64,000 bases of DNA from Chthonomonas calidirosea (GCA_945882415.1 CAMCWC010000001.1:248001-312000); one strand, 5' to 3'. Positions 8,508 to 17,656 are shown, counted from the first letter of the stretch. Numbers and translations: made by a program. The notes: generated from the sequence alone by a model not told the origin.

Positions 8508-9245
8508 GGGAAGCAGTTCCGAAAGCGAGCCAATCTCTACGGTTGGCTCGGGCTTATCTGCCGGGCGACTTTCTGGCTCCGCGTGCTTAGCGCTGGGCGG
8601 AACGTCGCTCGGTCGTCGAATCCAAGCCGTCTTCCAGCCGTACCGAATCGCGGGTTCGATATCGTGCCCGTAGCTGTTGCCGACCATCAAAATCTCCTCT
8701 CGTTCGCAGCCAGCGGCGGCGGTCGCTCGGTCGAATACGCCGACCTTCGGCTTGCCCTCAAGCATCTCACCCTCGATCCAAACGTGATCAAGGAAGTCCT
8801 CAATGCCTAGCGTCGCGATCTCTTCGCGCTGAATATCCGCCGGACCGTTCGTAATCAGCCCGATTCCAAACCGCTTCTTCAGCTCGGTTAAAACCGTAAT
8901 CGCATCCGGGAAAAGCTGCAAGTTCGCGTTCCGCTGGAACCGATAGTGATCCGCGAGCTTTTGGGTGATCTCGTCGTCCAGGATCTCCATCCGTTCGAGC
9001 ACCCGTCGCATGTGCTCTTTGCGCGTGACGTCGCCGCTAGCAAGATACTGCGGATACCATTCTGGTGTTTTGATCAGCGGCGCATATTCTCGGTAAGCCT
9101 CCGCCCAGTGAATCACCATCTCTTCCGGGGTAAATCCTTCGGGGCCGTGCAGTTCAAAAGTCGTACGTAGCGCCGCCTTGCTCGCATCCCAATAACCGCA
9201 AAGCGTATCGTCGAGATCGAAATAAACGAACTTGATGCCTTGCAC
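8493..9245 (-). CDS. HAD-superfamily hydrolase
   Basis: This 250-residue subfamily IA HAD phosphatase has motif I 'FDLDDTL' (nucleophile D10, acid/base D12), motif II 'LITNGP', the lysine region 'EMLEGKPKVGVFDRA', and motif IV 'MVGNSYGHDIEPA'. The layout resembles YjjG-type nucleotidases and N-acylneuraminate-9-phosphatase. The C-terminal 40 residues are Pro/Glu-rich. It directly follows trpS with no gap (trpS stop at 9246), and its 3' end overlaps the convergent lipoprotein gene by 15 bases. Confidence 0.88.
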   Translation of the reverse strand: MQGIKFVYFDLDDTLCGYWDASKAALRTTFELHGPEGFTPEEMVIHWAEAYREYAPLIKTPEWYPQYLASGDVTRKEHMRRVLERMEILDDEITQKLADHYRFQRNANLQLFPDAITVLTELKKRFGIGLITNGPADIQREEIATLGIEDFLDHVWIEGEMLEGKPKVGVFDRATAAAGCEREEILMVGNSYGHDIEPAIRYGWKTAWIRRPSDVPPSAKHAEPESRPADKPEPTVEIGSLSELLPLLVA

Positions 9246-10238
9246 TTACCGGAGCCCCATCGCTTCACGTACTTCGGCCATTGTTGCCGCCGCGACTTCC
9301 GTAGCTCGTCGTGCGCCGTCTTCCAAAATGTCCTCGATCGTCGCGTCATCCACCGCTTTCCGCCGCTCTCGCATTGGCCTAAGGTATTCGTTCACGACTT
9401 CGGTGCATTCCTTTTTGCTCTGCATACAGCCCCGAATTCCATCGCGGTCTTCCTGCCATTGCTCTTCCCAGTTCGGAGAATAGAGCTTCAAATACTGGCA
9501 AACTGCGCAGCCTTCCGGAATCCCTGGATCGGTCTTCTTCAGCTTCGTCGGCGTGGTGAAAGCCTTCTTAATCTTCTCGGCCGTCTCGTCCTCAGAGTCG
9601 CTCAGATAGATGCAGTTGTCATAAGACTTGCTCATCTTTCGCATGTCCAGTCCCGGCAATTTCGCCCGGTTCTCGTCCTCTGGAATCATGTATTTGTACG
9701 GCTGAAAAACCTCTTTTCCGTACAGCCGGTTAAATCGAATCGCGATGTCGTTGCCGATCTCAAGGTGCGGAGCTTGGTCTCGTCCGACCGGAACACCGTA
9801 AGGCTTGTAAAGAAGAATGTCGACGGTCTGCAACACCGGATACCCGAGCAACCCGTAAGGCTCGCGCTCCGCCGCGCCCATGTCGTCCTTCTTTTCCTTA
9901 TAGGTCGGCACCCGCTCCAGCCAGCCCAGCGGCGTCATCATGCTGAACAGCAAGTGGAGCTCCGAATGCTCGCGAACGTGCGATTGGATGAACACCACCG
10001 ACTTCGAGGGGTCAATCCCCGCCGCAATGTAGTCCTTTGCAATCTCGCGGGCGTTGTCGCTGACCTCGCGCGAGTTCTCGTACATCGTGGTCAGCGCATG
10101 CAGGTCGGCGACCATGCAAAACATGTCGAATCCCTGCGCCTGTAAGTCCACCCAGTTGCGCAACGCACCCTCATAGTTGCCAATGTGAAGTCGAGGATTC
10201 GTCGACCGCATTCCGCTGAGAATTCGTTTGTTTGTCAT
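9246..10238 (-). CDS. trpS: Tryptophanyl-tRNA synthetase
   Basis: This 330-residue class I aminoacyl-tRNA synthetase charges tRNA-Trp. The ATP-binding HIGH-type motif is HIGNY (residues 18-22) and the KMSKS loop is residues 201-205, exactly as in bacterial TrpRS. 'GRDQAPHLEIGNDIA' is the usual tryptophan-binding neighbourhood. It overlaps the M50 peptidase gene upstream by 4 bases and abuts the HAD gene downstream, within a four-gene minus-strand operon (lysA, M50, trpS, HAD). Confidence 0.96.
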   Translation of the reverse strand: MTNKRILSGMRSTNPRLHIGNYEGALRNWVDLQAQGFDMFCMVADLHALTTMYENSREVSDNAREIAKDYIAAGIDPSKSVVFIQSHVREHSELHLLFSMMTPLGWLERVPTYKEKKDDMGAAEREPYGLLGYPVLQTVDILLYKPYGVPVGRDQAPHLEIGNDIAIRFNRLYGKEVFQPYKYMIPEDENRAKLPGLDMRKMSKSYDNCIYLSDSEDETAEKIKKAFTTPTKLKKTDPGIPEGCAVCQYLKLYSPNWEEQWQEDRDGIRGCMQSKKECTEVVNEYLRPMRERRKAVDDATIEDILEDGARRATEVAAATMAEVREAMGLR

Positions 10239-10891
10239 GATGGGATGGGGAGGTTGCCTAACAATAAGGTCGTGAAAAAGTCTGCAATCGGACTCATAAC
10301 GAGACCAAGAATTGATCCACCTTGGACCGGGATTAAAACGAGGGCAAGAAACACAAAGCTTCCAATACCTCGGTTAAATTGAAACCATTGAGTTCGAATC
10401 GGCTCCGGCAGGAACGCCCCAACAATCCAGTGTCCGTCGAGCGGACCCAACGGAATCATGTTAAAAACGGCGAGCGACACGTTGACAATAACACCGATCA
10501 GCAAGAATGTCATGAATAGTGGCGCGACTAGGCCGGACAGTAGCATTCCGCGAAGAAGAACCGCGTAAACCGCCGCTTGAAGCAAGTTACTAATGGGTCC
10601 GGCAATGGCGACAAGCAAGCTGTCCCATCTCGGATTGTTCATCTTGTCATGGCGAACCATAACCGGCTTGCCCCAGCCCAGACCGTAACCAGACCAAGTT
10701 GTGATCGCCATAAACAGCGTTCCCATCGGGTCCAAGTGCGCAATCGGATTCAGGGTAACACGACCCATCATTCGCGGAGTGGGATCACCAGATAAGTCCG
10801 CAATGTAGGCGTGCGCGAACTCGTGAATTCCGATCGCGAGGATCAGAACCGCCATCGTGATAAGGAAAAGAACGATCGATCCACCACCCAT
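10235..10891 (-). CDS. Site-2-protease-family (M50) membrane metallopeptidase
   Basis: This 218-residue multipass membrane protein has the zinc motif HEFAH (H23, E24, H27) in its first transmembrane segment and the third-ligand motif 'MIPLGPLDGHWI' further on. This compact form without a PDZ domain is the YwhC/Rip-like group of M50, and members cleave substrates within the membrane. Its natural substrate is unknown. It overlaps lysA by one base and trpS by 4 bases, so it is translated as part of that operon. Confidence 0.9.
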   Translation of the reverse strand: MGGGSIVLFLITMAVLILAIGIHEFAHAYIADLSGDPTPRMMGRVTLNPIAHLDPMGTLFMAITTWSGYGLGWGKPVMVRHDKMNNPRWDSLLVAIAGPISNLLQAAVYAVLLRGMLLSGLVAPLFMTFLLIGVIVNVSLAVFNMIPLGPLDGHWIVGAFLPEPIRTQWFQFNRGIGSFVFLALVLIPVQGGSILGLVMSPIADFFTTLLLGNLPIPS

Positions 10892-12228
10892 TACAAACCC
10901 TCCGGTAACTGCTCGCGCATAAGAACTTCTTCGTACGTTTCGCGCCTTTGCACAAGCGCAAAAGTGCCATCGGTCCTAACCAGAACCGAAGCAGGACGAG
11001 GATACCGGTTGTAGTTGCTCGCCATCGAAGCGTTGTAGGCGCCCGTGCAGCCGACCTGAATAAAGTCGCCGACTTGCACATCCGCCGGAAGCGCTACGTC
11101 TGGGAACAGCCGGTCCGTTTCGCAGTGCTTCCCGCTGATAGTAACAATCTGCTCCCGAGGAATTCCGAACGCCGCCCCGGGCCCGTCCACTTCGTAATCC
11201 CAAGTGCTTCGGTCCTCCGCCGGAACCAGTTCCACCGGATACTGGCTGCCATAAAGCGCCGGTCGCGGGTTATCGCTCAGGCCACCATCGACGCAAACGT
11301 ACGTTCGCTGACCGTCCTTCGCCGGGACTTTCTTGATCACGCCAACCTGATAAAGCGTCACCCCGCTTTCGCCAACGCAAGACCGCCCTGGCTCCTGAGC
11401 CAGCGTCAGCTCCACGCCCTCCAGAACAGTGCCGTGAAAAGCCATGGTGACCGCCTCAACGATCAAGCGGCAGTAGTCCTCAACGGGCATCGGCACGTCT
11501 TCTTCCGTGTACCGAATCCCTAGCCCACCCCCAACATTTAGGTAAGTCGCGACGAACCCGTGCCGCTCGGCCATCGCCACCGCAAACTGCGTGATCCCCT
11601 CGCCGCCCGCGCGTTGCGCTTCCGGATCCAACAACTGAGACCCGACGTGGCAATGGAACCCAATCAAGTTCAATCCAAGGCTAAGCGCGAGCTTAGTCGC
11701 TCGCTCCGCGCTTCCGTCGCCAATATTGAAGCCAAATTTCGTGTCCGCTTGACCAGTGGAAATCTTCGCGTGGGTCACCGGGTCAACCCCGGGTGCGAGC
11801 CGCAGCACGCAGGGAACCGACGGATTCAGCCGGGCAACCGTAGCGATTTCCGGTTCATTGTCAAGAACGATCATCCCGATTCCCGCAGAAATCGCATATT
11901 CCAACTCGGCTAGCTGCTTGTTGTTTCCGTGCAGATGGCAGTGGCTTGCCGGAACGCCCGCCGCCAGTGCCGCCGCCAATTCGCCGCCGCTCGCTACATC
12001 AATTTGAAAACCTTCTTGATACGCAATCCGCAGCACCGCAAGGGTCGAATTCGCTTTCGACGCGTAAGTCAATTCGGTGCGAGGATGAACCGCCGAAAAC
12101 GCCGCCTGATACCGCTGCAGCCGTCCGCGCAGGTGCGCTTCGTCCAAAACATAAAGGGGAGTACCGAACTCCGCCGCCAGCGCCCGAACCTGCGCGGGAC
12201 TGAGACGCAGCCTCGCTTCAGATTCCAT
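10891..12228 (-). CDS. lysA: Diaminopimelate decarboxylase
   Basis: This 445-residue PLP enzyme decarboxylates meso-diaminopimelate to lysine. The PLP lysine is K58 in 'TYASKANST'. Other alanine-racemase-fold signatures are 'GFHCHVGSQ', the glycine loop 'NVGGGLGIRY', 'EPGRS' and the C-terminal 'CTGAYNASMASNYN'. The length is slightly above the usual 415-430. It is first in the minus-strand operon and is divergent from dxr across an 80-base gap that must hold both promoters. Confidence 0.95.
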   Translation of the reverse strand: MESEARLRLSPAQVRALAAEFGTPLYVLDEAHLRGRLQRYQAAFSAVHPRTELTYASKANSTLAVLRIAYQEGFQIDVASGGELAAALAAGVPASHCHLHGNNKQLAELEYAISAGIGMIVLDNEPEIATVARLNPSVPCVLRLAPGVDPVTHAKISTGQADTKFGFNIGDGSAERATKLALSLGLNLIGFHCHVGSQLLDPEAQRAGGEGITQFAVAMAERHGFVATYLNVGGGLGIRYTEEDVPMPVEDYCRLIVEAVTMAFHGTVLEGVELTLAQEPGRSCVGESGVTLYQVGVIKKVPAKDGQRTYVCVDGGLSDNPRPALYGSQYPVELVPAEDRSTWDYEVDGPGAAFGIPREQIVTISGKHCETDRLFPDVALPADVQVGDFIQVGCTGAYNASMASNYNRYPRPASVLVRTDGTFALVQRRETYEEVLMREQLPEGL

Positions 12229-12307
12229 TCGGAAAGTATGGCACCGTCCCTATTCCTGGGCCCTCACCAACGCACATCGGGCGATCCGAAGTAAGATATG
12301 CCGACGT

Positions 12308-13426
12308 ATGCGGAAGCGGGTAGTCGTCCTGGGTTCTACTGGAAGTATAGGGACCCAAACCCTGGACGTCATCGATCAAAACCCGGATTCGCTTGAAGTC
12401 GTTGGACTCGCTGCCGGATCAAACGAACCGCTCTTATTAGAGCAAGCCGCAAGGTTTGGCGTCAAGAACCTTGCCCTTCACAATCCAAGCCCAAGCGGAC
12501 TGCCGAGCGGCATGGATGCGATCCTAAACCTCGTTCGGCATGAAGCCGTCGATGTTGTTGTTGTCTCCGTAGCAGGCGTCATCGGCTTGCTGCCCACCAT
12601 TGCCGCCATCGAAGCCGGTAAGCACATCGCCCTTGCCAGCAAAGAGGTCCTTGTCGCCGCAGGCGAACTGGTGATGCCGATGCTCAAGCAAAACGGCGTC
12701 ACCCTCACTCCGATCGACAGCGAGCACAGCGCCCTGTTCCAGTGCATCCAAGGAAGCCGACACGACCAGATCGAAAGCCTGATCCTCACCGCCAGCGGCG
12801 GCCCTTTCCGCGGAAAGAAGCGCGCGGACCTTCTCAACATCTCCGTTGACCAAGCCCTGAACCACCCCACCTGGCGCATGGGCGGAAAAATCACCATCGA
12901 CAGCGCGACCCTCATGAACAAGGGGCTTGAAGTTATCGAAGCGAAGTGGCTCTTCGACATGCGGCCGGACCAAATCGAAGTCGTCGTCCACCCCCAAAGC
13001 GTCGTCCACTCCATGGTCAAGTTCCGCGATGGCAGCGTGCTCGGACAAATGGGCTGGCCGGATATGCGGATGCCGATTCTCTACGCCCTTCAGTACCCAG
13101 AACGCGTTCCGAACAACCTCAAGCCATGGAACCCCGTCGACACCCCGACGCTGACGTTTGAGCCAGCCGACGATGAGACCTTTAGTTCGCTCCGCCTCGC
13201 AAAGCAAGCCCTAGAAGTTGGCGGCACCATGCCTTGTGCGCTTAATGCTGCGAACGAAGAAGCCGCGAACGCATTCCTGCGCGGCGAAATTGGATTCTTG
13301 GATATTCCCGAGGTCGTCGAAAGGACCATGCAGCAACACCGGCCAGAAGTCCCAACGTTAGAAAACATAACTCGCGTAGATCAGGAATCCCGTGAGTTTG
13401 CGCGTAAAGTACAAACGACCGTCTAA
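12308..13426 (+). CDS. dxr: 1-deoxy-D-xylulose 5-phosphate reductoisomerase
   Basis: This 372-residue enzyme makes MEP from DXP in the non-mevalonate isoprenoid pathway. Visible features are the NADPH loop 'LGSTGSIGTQTLDV' (residues 8-21), 'ALASKEVLVAAGE', the metal site 'IDSEHSALFQ' (D137, E139), and the substrate loop 'HPTWRMGGKITIDSATLMNKG'-type block (WRMG then KITIDSATLM). It is followed 6 bases later by rseP, the dxr-rseP order seen in many bacteria. Confidence 0.96.
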   Translation: MRKRVVVLGSTGSIGTQTLDVIDQNPDSLEVVGLAAGSNEPLLLEQAARFGVKNLALHNPSPSGLPSGMDAILNLVRHEAVDVVVVSVAGVIGLLPTIAAIEAGKHIALASKEVLVAAGELVMPMLKQNGVTLTPIDSEHSALFQCIQGSRHDQIESLILTASGGPFRGKKRADLLNISVDQALNHPTWRMGGKITIDSATLMNKGLEVIEAKWLFDMRPDQIEVVVHPQSVVHSMVKFRDGSVLGQMGWPDMRMPILYALQYPERVPNNLKPWNPVDTPTLTFEPADDETFSSLRLAKQALEVGGTMPCALNAANEEAANAFLRGEIGFLDIPEVVERTMQQHRPEVPTLENITRVDQESREFARKVQTTV

Positions 13427-13432
13427 CCCCCC

Positions 13433-14737
13433 ATGCTTGCCATCCTGAATTACATCTCGTACGGCGTCGTGCTGATCATCATCCTGATGGTGCTCGTCGC
13501 CGCCCACGAATACGGTCACTACCTCTTCGCCCGAATCTTCAACATGGGCGTCGAAGAATTTGCGATCGGAATGGGCAAGCCAAAGGTCGTTACATACCTC
13601 CGAAAGCGGCACCAACTCCCGGTCTCCACAAACGACGAACTGCCCGAAGGCGTTCAGCCTGGCGATGAATTCGAAATCCAATCGCAAGGAATGTCGATGG
13701 AAGGCGGAACCGAGAAGCGGTTTGCCACCCTCAAGCGCACCGATAAAGGCCTCGCGTTGGAAGAAGTCACCGACTTCACCATCCGACCTTATCCCGTCGG
13801 CGGCTTCGTCCGAATCAAGGGCATGATCCCGCAGTCGGATGGCGGCGAGACCCGCGTGCCCGGCGGTTTCTATAGCAAGCCACCGCTCCAGCGGCTCATC
13901 GTGCTTTTCGCTGGACCGCTATTCAGCATCATCACCGGAATCATTCTGCTCGTTCCGGTCTTCATGTTCGATGGAAAAGAAGAGCCGCTGAACAAGCCGA
14001 TTCTTGGCGCCGTTGAAGCCAAAACCCCGGCCGACGTCGCTGGCCTCAAGCCCGGTGACCGCATCACGGCAATCGATGGTGCGCCGATCACTACGTTCTT
14101 CGAGATGATCCAAAAGGTGCGAACCAGCGCCGGAAAGGAACTCATTTTCAGCATCGAGCGCCAAGGCGTCGCGCTTGACCGAAAGGTTATGCCCGCACAA
14201 GATGCCGCGCCAAGTCCTGTCCTCGGCCCCGATCTGCGTGACTCCGGTACCACCGCGATTCAAGGAAAAATTGGCGTTGCTTACAGCGTCGAGAAAGCCA
14301 AGCTATCGTTCGGTGACGCCCTCGCCACCGCCGTAGACACCCCGCGCCGAGCCATCTCGGGGATGGTCGTCACCTTCAGCAGCATCGCTGGCTTTGAGCG
14401 CTCCGTCGGCGGTCCCGGAACCATGTACAAGCTGTCCGAGCAAGCGGTGAACCTAGGCTTTGCCAAGGTGATCTCGCTCGCCGCGCTACTTAGCATCTCC
14501 GTCGGCATCTTCAATCTCCTCCCGATCTACCCGCTCGATGGAGGTCAGATGGTCGTGGCCTTTGTGGAAATGCTACGCGGCGGCAAGCGGCTCAGCATGC
14601 GCCTGCAAGAGCTCATCGGCACCGTCGGCTTCGCCATGGTCCTCCTGCTCTTCGTCAGCGTGCTCATCGTCGACGTCAAACGCTGGATGCCGAAAGGTGA
14701 GTCGGGCCCGGCTCTGGTCGCACCGACGAAGAAGTAA
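13433..14737 (+). CDS. rseP: Site-2 protease RseP (RIP metalloprotease)
   Basis: This 434-residue inner-membrane zinc protease cleaves anti-sigma factors and remnant signal peptides within the membrane. It has HEYGH at residues 25-29, a PDZ domain around residues 185-250 ('AGLKPGDRITAIDGAPI'), and the third-ligand motif 'NLLPIYPLDGGQM' near the C terminus. A polar insertion around residues 60-110 separates the first helix from the PDZ part. It is co-transcribed with dxr. Its 3' end lies 4 bases from the convergent capsid island. Confidence 0.95.
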   Translation: MLAILNYISYGVVLIIILMVLVAAHEYGHYLFARIFNMGVEEFAIGMGKPKVVTYLRKRHQLPVSTNDELPEGVQPGDEFEIQSQGMSMEGGTEKRFATLKRTDKGLALEEVTDFTIRPYPVGGFVRIKGMIPQSDGGETRVPGGFYSKPPLQRLIVLFAGPLFSIITGIILLVPVFMFDGKEEPLNKPILGAVEAKTPADVAGLKPGDRITAIDGAPITTFFEMIQKVRTSAGKELIFSIERQGVALDRKVMPAQDAAPSPVLGPDLRDSGTTAIQGKIGVAYSVEKAKLSFGDALATAVDTPRRAISGMVVTFSSIAGFERSVGGPGTMYKLSEQAVNLGFAKVISLAALLSISVGIFNLLPIYPLDGGQMVVAFVEMLRGGKRLSMRLQELIGTVGFAMVLLLFVSVLIVDVKRWMPKGESGPALVAPTKK

Positions 14738-14741
14738 GCCC

Positions 14742-15041
14742 TTACGTCGTCAGAATCAACACCTTCGCGACCGTCGTCCCCGCGAACCGCAGCGGCGTCA
14801 CCTGCCGGACCAGCCACGACTTGCCGTCGTGAACCAAGCCCGACCCGACCGGGGTCGGGTCGTCGTAGGGAACATACAACGCCCGAATCGGGCGCAAAAC
14901 CGCGTCCGCCTCGTTCGTCGTCAGGAAATCTCGGTATCGACGCGAAGTAGCAATCAATCCCTTGCGAGTCGTCCCCGAAACTACAAAGCTGTCACCCAGG
15001 CGAAGAATCACCGCCCGAAAGCGTTGCTGCGCCGCCGTCAT
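14742..15041 (-). CDS. Small phage-type protein, putative head-tail joining protein
   Basis: This protein is about 99 residues from the ATG at 15041, which shares an ATGA overlap with the stop of the upstream gene; that classic translational coupling fixes the start. The sequence (MTAAQQRFRAVI ... VHDGKSWLVRQVTPLRF) is mostly beta-strand-like and ends at 'AKVLILTT'. Size, position after a connector-like gene and overall pattern resemble phage head-tail joining or tail-completion proteins, but no clear family signature is seen. It is the last gene of the capsid island. Confidence 0.55.
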   Translation of the reverse strand: MTAAQQRFRAVILRLGDSFVVSGTTRKGLIATSRRYRDFLTTNEADAVLRPIRALYVPYDDPTPVGSGLVHDGKSWLVRQVTPLRFAGTTVAKVLILTT

Positions 15042-15424
15042 GTCGAGAGCACCCCGCCGCCTTGCGTCGCCGCGCCGGTGCGCCAAAACGGCATCAGCCG
15101 TGCCATGCCCTGAGCCTTTAAGCCGCTCGGATCAGCGAGGTCCCGGACCGGCGGACGAAGTTCAAACCCATCCACCGAAACCGTATCCGCCGCCCCGACT
15201 TCGCGCAAGCGCTCCGCCAATGCCTCTCCCGCAATCCACTCCGTTGCGCCGAGATTGCAAATCGCCAGCACTCCGGAGTTAGAACCGCTTACCGCCGAAG
15301 CCTGCAAACTCGCCTCCAGCGCCGGAAGCACCTCGTCTATTAGGGCCTGAAGCGCGGCGTCCTGGTCAGAACCAGAAACGCCGCACTTCGCCTTAATCCG
15401 GGCTAGGCTGACGCTAAGCGCCAA
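15038..15424 (-). CDS. Putative phage head-tail connector protein
   Basis: This 128-residue helical protein begins 'MALSVSLARIKAKCGVSGSDQDAAL' in pattern (ALSVSLARIKAKCG, then DQDAALQALIDEVLPALE). That pattern of a short N-terminal helix followed by a 'D..L..LI.......IE' helix is typical of gp6-like head-tail connectors. It lies directly downstream of the major capsid gene and overlaps the next small gene by 4 bases. The assignment rests on position and pattern and is moderate. Confidence 0.55.
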   Translation of the reverse strand: MALSVSLARIKAKCGVSGSDQDAALQALIDEVLPALEASLQASAVSGSNSGVLAICNLGATEWIAGEALAERLREVGAADTVSVDGFELRPPVRDLADPSGLKAQGMARLMPFWRTGAATQGGGVLST

Positions 15425-15488
15425 GCCCGTTTCACCCGTTCAAGTGCAAGCACCAACCAACGTCGAAGCTGCTCCTTCCAGCGCGCCA

Positions 15489-16424
15489 TCAAGAGAAGCC
15501 TCCAAAGGCGGTCTGCCAAAGCCCATAGCCAACGTTGTATCGGCCGCGAACGCCGTAATAGAAACGATCTCTCATGAAGGCACTCTCGGCACCCGAACTT
15601 TGATCCAGCGCATCGAACTCAACCGGAACGTCGCTTCGCTGCTGCAAAATCATGCTCCTAATCGGCCGCGAGCTATCCAGCAAGAACCAGTGGTTCGCGG
15701 ATGCTCCATTGAGGAACGGCGAAACCACCACGTTCAGCCGACCCTGCAGCATGTTCTTGTACGGCGTACTCGCGGCAGTATCGACCGCGTTGCCCGCGTA
15801 GACCACGACCGGGCTTTCTACCAACTCCATCGCCGTCCACTGCAAAGCCGGTCCGACCAGCAGCGTGTCCGGCATCGTTCCAAGCGGAACTCCCGCGTCG
15901 TCAGGAACGAGCATCATCGCGCTGATCCCCGCCGTAATCGCCTCCGCGCTCAGGGCCGCCGCAGAGCGGTTGCTCACGGCGGCACCGTTCACCGGGTGCG
16001 ATGAACTGAAGAACGAAACGCCATCGTGCCCGAGCGCCGTCGCGCCCGCCACGAGTCCTTGCACCACCAATTGGTGCCGGTGCGCCGCCACTCGCGTAGC
16101 CAAGTCGCGAACCCGAAGCCGAATCAAGTCGAGCTGGTCGTCCTCAATCGCCTTGCGATCCACCGCAATCGTCGCTTCAAAGGTCTTGTCCTCGATGCTC
16201 GTCGCGAAGGCGCTCAAGCCCTGCGGCGTGCGCTCGTCCAGAAACTCGCGCATCGCCGGTGGCGAGCCAAGCCACGCGTACTTCTGCACCGGTTGGGTGG
16301 TGTTAATCACCGTCGCCAACCGCTCGGCAACGCTGTTGTCCATCACGTTTTGATAAGCCGCCGCAAACTCCGCGCGGAGTCCAGGCAGCAAAAGGGTCGG
16401 AATGTCAGATCGGGTTAATGCCAT
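15489..16424 (-). CDS. Mu-like major head protein (gpT family)
   Basis: This 311-residue protein resembles the Mu gpT-type major capsid subunit: 'LLPGLRAEFAAAYQ' at the N terminus, 'YAWLGSPPAMREFLDER' near residue 50, 'ATIAVDRKAIEDDQLDL' near 85, and a C-terminal 'RDRFYYGVRGRYNVGYGLWQ'. These blocks are well conserved in gpT-like proteins. The protein is full length with no frameshift, so the gene appears maintained. It sits between the decoration gene and the connector-like genes, the usual capsid order. Confidence 0.8.
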   Translation of the reverse strand: MALTRSDIPTLLLPGLRAEFAAAYQNVMDNSVAERLATVINTTQPVQKYAWLGSPPAMREFLDERTPQGLSAFATSIEDKTFEATIAVDRKAIEDDQLDLIRLRVRDLATRVAAHRHQLVVQGLVAGATALGHDGVSFFSSSHPVNGAAVSNRSAAALSAEAITAGISAMMLVPDDAGVPLGTMPDTLLVGPALQWTAMELVESPVVVYAGNAVDTAASTPYKNMLQGRLNVVVSPFLNGASANHWFLLDSSRPIRSMILQQRSDVPVEFDALDQSSGAESAFMRDRFYYGVRGRYNVGYGLWQTAFGGFS

Positions 16425-16429
16425 AGGTT

Positions 16430-16870
16430 TTACGAAACGTGGTTGTCGATCCGAACGCGCACTCCTGCCACGCCGGTAGAGGTCATCTCAAGGCCAACAA
16501 TGCGGCCGACCTTGTAGTTGTTGGTAAGCCCAGAAGTTGAAACCTGAACCTCCCAATCCGTGTTTGCGTACACCTCGGCACCAAGGTTGGCGAGCGTCGG
16601 CGTGAAGCCCGAAGCGGCTTTGAAGACAAATGAGCCCGACTTGGCGGCGTTCAGTTTCTTCGCTCCGGCTTCCCCGGCCGAGTTGTCCGCCGATTCCGTC
16701 GCGACGCCAACGAACTTCAGGTTCGCCGTGCCGTGAGCCATCGCCACCGCGTGGCCGTCGGAGTTAAGCCCCAGCAGGGCTCCCTTGTAGATCGCGGCGT
16801 TCGTGACCGCGTAGCCGATGATGAGTCCCGGCTTTTCGTATGTTTCGAATGGTTTTGCAAGTGCAGGCAT
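16430..16870 (-). CDS. Capsid decoration/stabilisation-like protein (DUF2190-like)
   Basis: This 146-residue beta-rich protein has the pattern 'NAAIYKGALLGLNSDGHAV' and 'KFVGVATESADNSAGE', followed by 'GRIVGLEMTSTGVAGVRVRIDN'. This is the usual appearance of small phage proteins of the DUF2190 kind, which coat capsids or share the head-decoration fold. It lies between the protease and the major head gene, 5 bases from each, a spacing that implies one transcript. Confidence 0.65.
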   Translation of the reverse strand: MPALAKPFETYEKPGLIIGYAVTNAAIYKGALLGLNSDGHAVAMAHGTANLKFVGVATESADNSAGEAGAKKLNAAKSGSFVFKAASGFTPTLANLGAEVYANTDWEVQVSTSGLTNNYKVGRIVGLEMTSTGVAGVRVRIDNHVS

Positions 16871-16875
16871 AAGGT

Positions 16876-17646
16876 TTATCGCTGTTGAGCAATCGCGCTC
16901 AGGGAAACGTCGGGGAAGTGGCGGCGATAGAATTCCGCTTCTTCCGGAAGCAAAAGGTGGTTAGAGAAGTCAGCCTTTTCCGGCACGAGTTGCTTGGTAA
17001 AGTCTCGGCTCGGCATCTGCTGAATCAGCTCCTGCGCCAGCAAGCGAATCGGAACGGACTTGCCGTCCACGTCCATCACTTCGCGGCTACGAAAAAGCGC
17101 GGTCGCGGCGGCCCGCTGGCACGGCAACAGGCGACCCTCTTTGATGAAGCGATCCGCCTCAACTTTCGCCAGCTGGTTCTCCCGCTCGTTTCGAAGCGCT
17201 TCATAAGCCATCCGAAAGTCGATCGGATCAATCGTCGTCGCCTCAAACCGAATGAGGTCGTCATGAAACAGCCGCGCAGAGGCGACGCGCGGATTTCGCA
17301 CCACCGAAACTTCACGAATCGCGGTGAGGTCCTGCGAAATCCCCAGAGAAAGCGCCCCTGCCCCCGATTTGTCGATCAGCGCGTTGGCCTCTGGCGAAAG
17401 CGACAGCACGCCGAAAAGCTCGTTCTCCACCGCCTCGACCTCGATTAGAAATCCAAGCTGAAGCGGAGACTCCGCGTGCTCCACCAAAACGGGCACCGGC
17501 TGGCTGAATCCGTTTGCGAGCGCTTGCAAGGTTTCCGGCGCAACCGTCACCCCTTTGTCTGGGTAGTCGCCCGCCTCGAAAAGTTTTGCCCGGCGCCGTA
17601 CCCAGTCGGCCCCTGGTCCTTTGTCAAGAAAATCAATTGACTGCAT
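16876..17646 (-). CDS. Mu-like phage capsid maturation protease with scaffold tail
   Basis: This protein of about 256 residues belongs to the Mu gpI-type prohead protease group. N-terminal blocks include 'AKLFEAGDYPDKGVTV', 'PVPVLVEHAESPLQLGFL' (His region) and 'ALSLGISQDLTAIREVSVV' (Ser region), then 'RNPRVASARLF'. The C-terminal 120 residues are helical and charged, as expected for an internal scaffold. ATG 17646 is preferred over the in-frame TTG at 17652. It is the first gene of the capsid island and has two inverted repeats just upstream. Confidence 0.8.
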   Translation of the reverse strand: MQSIDFLDKGPGADWVRRRAKLFEAGDYPDKGVTVAPETLQALANGFSQPVPVLVEHAESPLQLGFLIEVEAVENELFGVLSLSPEANALIDKSGAGALSLGISQDLTAIREVSVVRNPRVASARLFHDDLIRFEATTIDPIDFRMAYEALRNERENQLAKVEADRFIKEGRLLPCQRAAATALFRSREVMDVDGKSVPIRLLAQELIQQMPSRDFTKQLVPEKADFSNHLLLPEEAEFYRRHFPDVSLSAIAQQR

Positions 17647-17656
17647 AGTCAAAGAA

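Noticed and set aside
14742-17652. A complete prophage
   Set aside because: No integrase, repressor, terminase, portal, tail or lysis genes and no attachment repeats were seen on either side.
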